Shown here piece by piece: positions 60,895-64,000 of a stretch of 64,000 bases of DNA. Under the pieces are notes generated by a model. The model was not told the DNA's origin. It saw only the letters and a program-made list of their open reading frames with translations, and ran no database searches. The stretch's first letter is position 1. The number at the start of each line of letters is the position of its first letter. Source of the stretch: DAHUYF01 sp035945115 (GTDB lineage: Bacteria > Pseudomonadota > Alphaproteobacteria > ATCC43930 > CGMCC-115725); contig DASZAN010000097.1 in assembly GCA_035945115.1 (NCBI GenBank), positions 1 to 64,000 of the forward strand. The letters are read 5' to 3'. The position numbers and the translations under genes were made by a program.

Positions 60895-61122
60895 ATGATG
60901 GTGCGTGTCGCTCTGCGCCGAGGATTGGTGCTATCGCTTTGCCTTGCCGTCTGCGGCGCGTGCGCGCGGAAGCAAGAGCCGCCGCTCGAGCCCGGCACCT
61001 GCCGAGAGATTCGCTACGAATGCGACAGCTGCAGCAAGGACGGCATTTTGGGCTCACGCCACATTCACAAGGACTGCTCCGTCACCTGCGACATGATCTG
61101 CGGGCGGAAGGAAGGGTATTAG
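60895..61122 (+). CDS. Small cysteine-rich lipoprotein
   Basis: This 75-residue protein has signal peptide LRRGLVLSLCLAVCGAC, ending in a lipobox-like CGAC. The mature chain of about 50 residues has eight cysteines including CREIRYECDSCSKDG and CSVTCDMICG, suggesting disulfides or metal binding in the periplasm. ATG at 60895 or 60898 with GGGGAG upstream. Its last 4 bases overlap the convergent hydrolase gene. No family recognised. Confidence 0.6.
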   Translation: MMVRVALRRGLVLSLCLAVCGACARKQEPPLEPGTCREIRYECDSCSKDGILGSRHIHKDCSVTCDMICGRKEGY

Positions 61123-61820
61123 AGGATCGAGTGGCGGATCGGGCCGAGCAACGCACCGAGGCGCCGGCGGTCGAGCGGCGCAGAGGTCAGCAATCCGTCC
61201 AAGAGCGGAGAGAGCAAGCCGTGGCGCTTGATCTCGGCGGCGACCCCGTGGGCGCTTTCCTCGATCCGGCAGAGCAGCGTCTCGCCCGCCCTCGACGCAA
61301 AGCGCTCGGCATGGCGCTGATCGCGCGGATCGGCGGCGCCAAAGAACAGGACATAGCTCAAGCCTTGCTGCATGTGCGGCACCGCATCGGGTGCCCGCCA
61401 ATCGGAAATGTGTTGCGTCCATTCGCGCCAGCGGTCCTCGAAGGGGACGACCGCGGGGCACACCGATGATTGCGGGCCGAAGGCGATGGCGCGGCGGCAC
61501 TCTCTGAGCGCGCCGGCGAAAAGCACCGCGCCGAAGCCGCCCATGCTGTTGCCGAGCGTGAAGCTCTCGGCGATGCGCCGTTCCGCAAGCGAACGGTTGA
61601 CGGTCGCGAGGACGGTGTCATAGCAGCGATTGTACCAGCGCCGCTCCTTGTCGATGACGTAGTAGATGTCGAAATGCGAGCCGTCGAGCGAGCGACGGAA
61701 TTCCTCCACATGGATGCCGCCCAGTGCGTATCCGACGCCGGCGAAGGAGATCACGGCTCGGCCGTTGTCGCCGGGCTCGTGGACGATGCGGCAGGTTTCA
61801 TCGTCGAAGAGAAGCTCCAC
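61119..61820 (-). CDS. Alpha/beta-hydrolase fold protein
   Basis: This 233-residue protein has an alpha/beta-hydrolase pattern: RAVISFAGVGYALGGI (oxyanion region), the nucleophile elbow TLGNSMGGFGAVLFAG, the acid in LFFGAADPRDQRHAE and the His in RIEESAHGVA. The GNSMGGFGA elbow resembles putative esterases linked to surface polysaccharides, but the substrate is not evident. GTG start at 61820, 3 bases after the YkgJ-like gene. Last gene of a three-gene - strand operon. Confidence 0.75.
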   Translation of the reverse strand: MELLFDDETCRIVHEPGDNGRAVISFAGVGYALGGIHVEEFRRSLDGSHFDIYYVIDKERRWYNRCYDTVLATVNRSLAERRIAESFTLGNSMGGFGAVLFAGALRECRRAIAFGPQSSVCPAVVPFEDRWREWTQHISDWRAPDAVPHMQQGLSYVLFFGAADPRDQRHAERFASRAGETLLCRIEESAHGVAAEIKRHGLLSPLLDGLLTSAPLDRRRLGALLGPIRHSIL

Positions 61821-61823
61821 CGC

Positions 61824-62291
61824 TCAGCTCCAGAGCTTCTCGCCACGGTCGAGCTTCGCTTTGATCTCCTGCTGAAACTCGTCCGGGCCGAAGGCGTAGC
61901 AGTCGTCGCCGCGGTGATAGACGAGCGGTCGGCGCTCGCGCTGGGAGAAGTCCTTGAGCCAGCCGAGCGCCTTCTCCTTGGGTCCGCCGCCGGTCGAGAC
62001 GGCGACATCGACGCGCATGCCGCGCCAGAGGAATTGTGCCGGCAACAGCACCAAGCCCGCCTTGTCCGGCCGCATCCATGCGGGGAGCGGACTGGTAGGC
62101 TGCAGCCAGCCGCAGATGAAGGTTCGGCATGGGTCGGTGGGATGCTGGCCATAGATGGTGCAGCCGTTGCCGCTGCAAAAGGGACAGGGCTTCCCGGGAT
62201 AGACATCGTGCTCGAACACCTTGATGCGGAGCGAGCCGTCGCAGCAAGCGACGCAGCCGCCGCATTGGCGGACCGCGGGCGTCGCGGTCAT
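61824..62291 (-). CDS. YkgJ-family cysteine cluster protein
   Basis: This 155-residue protein has a CxxCxxCC-type cluster CGGCVACCDG near the N-terminus, followed by CPFCSGNGCTIYGQHPTDPC and RTFICGW, the arrangement of the YkgJ/zinc- or iron-chelating domain. It probably binds a metal or Fe-S cluster; the role is unknown. ATG at 62291 overlaps the acyl-CoA dehydrogenase stop by 4 bases (ATGA). Confidence 0.88.
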   Translation of the reverse strand: MTATPAVRQCGGCVACCDGSLRIKVFEHDVYPGKPCPFCSGNGCTIYGQHPTDPCRTFICGWLQPTSPLPAWMRPDKAGLVLLPAQFLWRGMRVDVAVSTGGGPKEKALGWLKDFSQRERRPLVYHRGDDCYAFGPDEFQQEIKAKLDRGEKLWS

Positions 62292-63454
62292 GATGCCGCG
62301 TCGTCGAGGTAGCGGCGCGCCAAGAGCGCGCCGATGCGCTCGTTCATCATCTCGCTGGAGCCGTCGACATAGCCCGCAATCCGCGCACAGGCGATGTGGC
62401 GGCCGATGGGATGATGCTCGCGCAAGCCCTCCGCGCCCATCGCCTGCATGCACTCGCCGAGCCGCTGCTGTGCCATGCGCACCGCGAATTTTTTCGCCAT
62501 GGCGGCGGCGAGCACGGCGTCCTCGCCGCGCTCGATCAGTTCTGCGGCGCGCCAGGTCAGATGCCGTGCCGCCTCGAGATCGGTGGCGACCTCGACGAGC
62601 GACCAGCGCAGCCCCTGATGATCGAGGAGACGCTTGCGGAAGGTGCGCCGCCGTTCGGCGTAGTCGAGCGCGATGCGGAGCGATTTCGCGACCATGCCGC
62701 AGCACATGGCGGCGACATAGGTGCGGGCGCCGTTGATGCCGGCGAGCGCGCGCTTGAACGCCTCGCCCGGCGGATAGAACAACGCGTCTTCATCGACGCG
62801 GACACTGCTCAAGCGCAATCCGCCGGCGCCAATCGCGTGCCCGCCCATCATCGCGTAGGGACCGACGCGCTCGACACCCGGCGCGTGGAGATCGACGAGG
62901 AAGCAGGCGATGCCGGCGCTTCCCGGCGCGGCATCGGTCTTGGCATAGAGCGCCACCGTGTCGGCGATCGCGGCATTGGTGAGCCACGCCTTCTCACCGT
63001 CGATGATCCAGCCGCCCTCGATCCGCCGCGCCGTGGTGGCGATCGCGGGGAAATCGCTCCCCGCTTGAGGCTCGGTGAGCGCGGTGCAGCCGATGCGCTC
63101 GCCTGCGAGCAGCGGCTCGAGATACCGCGCGATCTGTGCCGGGCTGCCGTGGCGAGCGACGCGCGCGGCGAGATTCTGCGTGTTGATGAGGCTGAAGGCG
63201 AACGCCATGCAGGAGCGCGCCAACTCCTCGGCGATGCAAGTCTTGGCGAGAAACCCGGTACCCGCGCCGCCCTGCTCGCGCGGCACCTCGATGCCGGTGA
63301 GGCCGAGGCGCGCCGCGGCACGAAGTGACTCGCGCGGCACGATCCGTTCGCGCTCCCAGCGCGCGGCCTCGGCTGCCACCACCTCGCGGCGGAAGCGCCG
63401 GGCCTTTTCGAGGAGCGCCTCTCCGGCGGCGTTCAGCGCCAGCGCCTCACGCAT
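62288..63454 (-). CDS. Acyl-CoA dehydrogenase family protein
   Basis: This 388-residue flavoprotein has the ACAD segments IEVPREQGGAGTGFLAKTCI, CTALTEPQAGSDFPAIATTA, GWIIDGEKAWLTNAAIADTV and AERRRTFRKRLLDHQGLRWS. At the place of the usual catalytic Glu of medium-chain enzymes (YEGT) it reads GYVDGSSEMM, so an Asp may serve as base or the specificity may differ. ATG at 63454. First gene of the operon with YkgJ and the hydrolase. Substrate unknown. Confidence 0.9.
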   Translation of the reverse strand: MREALALNAAGEALLEKARRFRREVVAAEAARWERERIVPRESLRAAARLGLTGIEVPREQGGAGTGFLAKTCIAEELARSCMAFAFSLINTQNLAARVARHGSPAQIARYLEPLLAGERIGCTALTEPQAGSDFPAIATTARRIEGGWIIDGEKAWLTNAAIADTVALYAKTDAAPGSAGIACFLVDLHAPGVERVGPYAMMGGHAIGAGGLRLSSVRVDEDALFYPPGEAFKRALAGINGARTYVAAMCCGMVAKSLRIALDYAERRRTFRKRLLDHQGLRWSLVEVATDLEAARHLTWRAAELIERGEDAVLAAAMAKKFAVRMAQQRLGECMQAMGAEGLREHHPIGRHIACARIAGYVDGSSEMMNERIGALLARRYLDDAAS

Positions 63455-63518
63455 CGGTTTGCCTCGCCATGGCGTCGATTTGACACGGCCGCCGCGCCGC
63501 CGCAAGCGGGCAAAGAAA

Positions 63519-63544
63519 ACGGGCGGGACCGAGATCCCGCCCGT
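63519..63544 (-). terminator. Intrinsic terminator of the MFS gene
   Basis: A perfect 10-bp stem (63519-63528, ACGGGCGGGA, with 63535-63544) and 6-base loop lie 27 bases after the MFS stop. On the - strand the stem is followed by TTTCTTTG, a good T-rich tail. Confidence 0.8.
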
Positions 63545-63571
63545 GCTCGTTAGGGATGATGATCGATCGAT

Positions 63572-64000
63572 CTATTCGGCGGCGCGGGCCTGCGCGCGCA
63601 TGGGCGCTCTCTCTTCGCGCGCTTGATGCGCGGCGCGCAACGGTTTCAGCACAGCCAGCGCGGCGATCGCGGCTGCCGCATTCATCAATGCACCGATGAC
63701 GAACACCCAGTACCAGCTGCCGGTCGCCTGCGCCAAGACATTGCCCAACGGCACGAGCAAGGAAGCCGTGCCCTTGGCGGTGTAGAGCAGGCCCGCATTC
63801 GTCGTTGCATATTTCGTTCCGTAGGTATCGGTGCAAGTGGATGGGAAGAGGCTGTAGATCTCACCCCAGGCAAAGAAGACAAGACCGCTCAAGATGACGA
63901 ACAGCACGGGATTCTGCCCGACGGTGCTCAGCGCCCAGATGCCGATCGCTTCGAGGCCGAACGCGATGAACATGGTGTTCTCGCGGCCGATGTTGTCCGA
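63572..64000 (-). CDS. MFS transporter, OxlT-like (oxalate/formate antiporter), C-terminal part
   Basis: This 142-residue C-terminal portion of an MFS transporter continues past the right edge of the window. Transmembrane segments include AFGLEAIGIWALSTVG, PVLFVILSGLVFFAWGEIYS and WYWVFVIGALMNAAAAIAAL. The conserved YGTKYATTNAGLLYTAKGTA followed by SLLVPLGNVLA is what I associate with the OxlT oxalate:formate antiporter family. With oxc-frc 20 kb away on the other strand, oxalate uptake coupled to formate export is a sensible assignment, but the N-terminal half is not visible. Confidence 0.8.
   Translation of the reverse strand, partial: SDNIGRENTMFIAFGLEAIGIWALSTVGQNPVLFVILSGLVFFAWGEIYSLFPSTCTDTYGTKYATTNAGLLYTAKGTASLLVPLGNVLAQATGSWYWVFVIGALMNAAAAIAALAVLKPLRAAHQAREERAPMRAQARAAE

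Noticed and set aside
1..64000. tRNA, rRNA genes and origins
   Set aside because: No cloverleaf-like, rRNA-like or DnaA-box-rich stretch was noticed in the intergenic regions when read by eye.

Overview
The window is a high-GC chromosomal segment from an alphaproteobacterium. The evidence is the linked rsmB-rpe-heparinase-purH cluster, homospermidine synthase, a DUF934/DUF2849-type sulfite reductase operon, an FDH1-like fused NAD-dependent formate dehydrogenase, a Bax-inhibitor/YbhL protein and the typical CG-rich codon use. I would place it near Rhodospirillales or Hyphomicrobiales, but cannot name a genus. I saw no rRNA, tRNA or CRISPR array.

Layout. 1-2.7 kb is accessory: a transposase tail, a cytochrome P460, a small secreted peptide, a toxin followed by two HTH antitoxins, and an orphan MNT nucleotidyltransferase. 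Acetyl-CoA synthetase follows. 4.86-10.7 kb is a type I restriction-modification locus (hsdR-hsdS-hsdM) that looks broken: hsdR and hsdS each carry a +1 frameshift, and the 3' end of hsdS is interrupted by a short element with 26-bp inverted ends, while hsdM is intact. 10.8-13.4 kb holds a receiver protein, an atypical LuxR regulator and an anti-sigma-like protein. 13.4-30.5 kb is mostly housekeeping and metabolic: two SDRs, purH, heparinase-like, rpe, rsmB, an M20 peptidase, NDH-2, BI-1, the YbbAP-TesA set, a FIST protein and thpR. 30.9-33.6 kb is a lower-GC island with an XPB-like helicase and an orphan small gene. 33.7-41.6 kb holds a peroxiredoxin, the siroheme/sulfite reductase operon, tam, EVE, Rieske, a DUF1194 protein and homospermidine synthase.

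41.8-54.5 kb is the most coherent block: a GntR/FCD regulator with two operator-like palindromes, oxalyl-CoA decarboxylase, formyl-CoA transferase, an ADP-forming acyl-CoA ligase, sucC-sucD and a two-gene formate dehydrogenase, all on the + strand. Together they can activate oxalate, decarboxylate oxalyl-CoA to formyl-CoA, recycle CoA, and oxidise formate to CO2 with NADH production. An OxlT-like antiporter runs off the right edge. 54.6-63.5 kb carries envelope-related genes (lipoproteins, sulfotransferase, porin, TPR/GT41 glycosyltransferase) and a small acyl-CoA dehydrogenase operon. Two copies of a GC-rich double-hairpin repeat lie here in opposite orientation; one is translated in frame inside the GT41 gene.

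Points most worth a second look: the layered damage to the restriction locus, including an insertion whose removal restores an hsdS end overlapping hsdM; the oxalate cluster with its ADP-forming ligase and dedicated sucCD; the in-frame repeat in the glycosyltransferase; and the toxin-antitoxin-antitoxin array.
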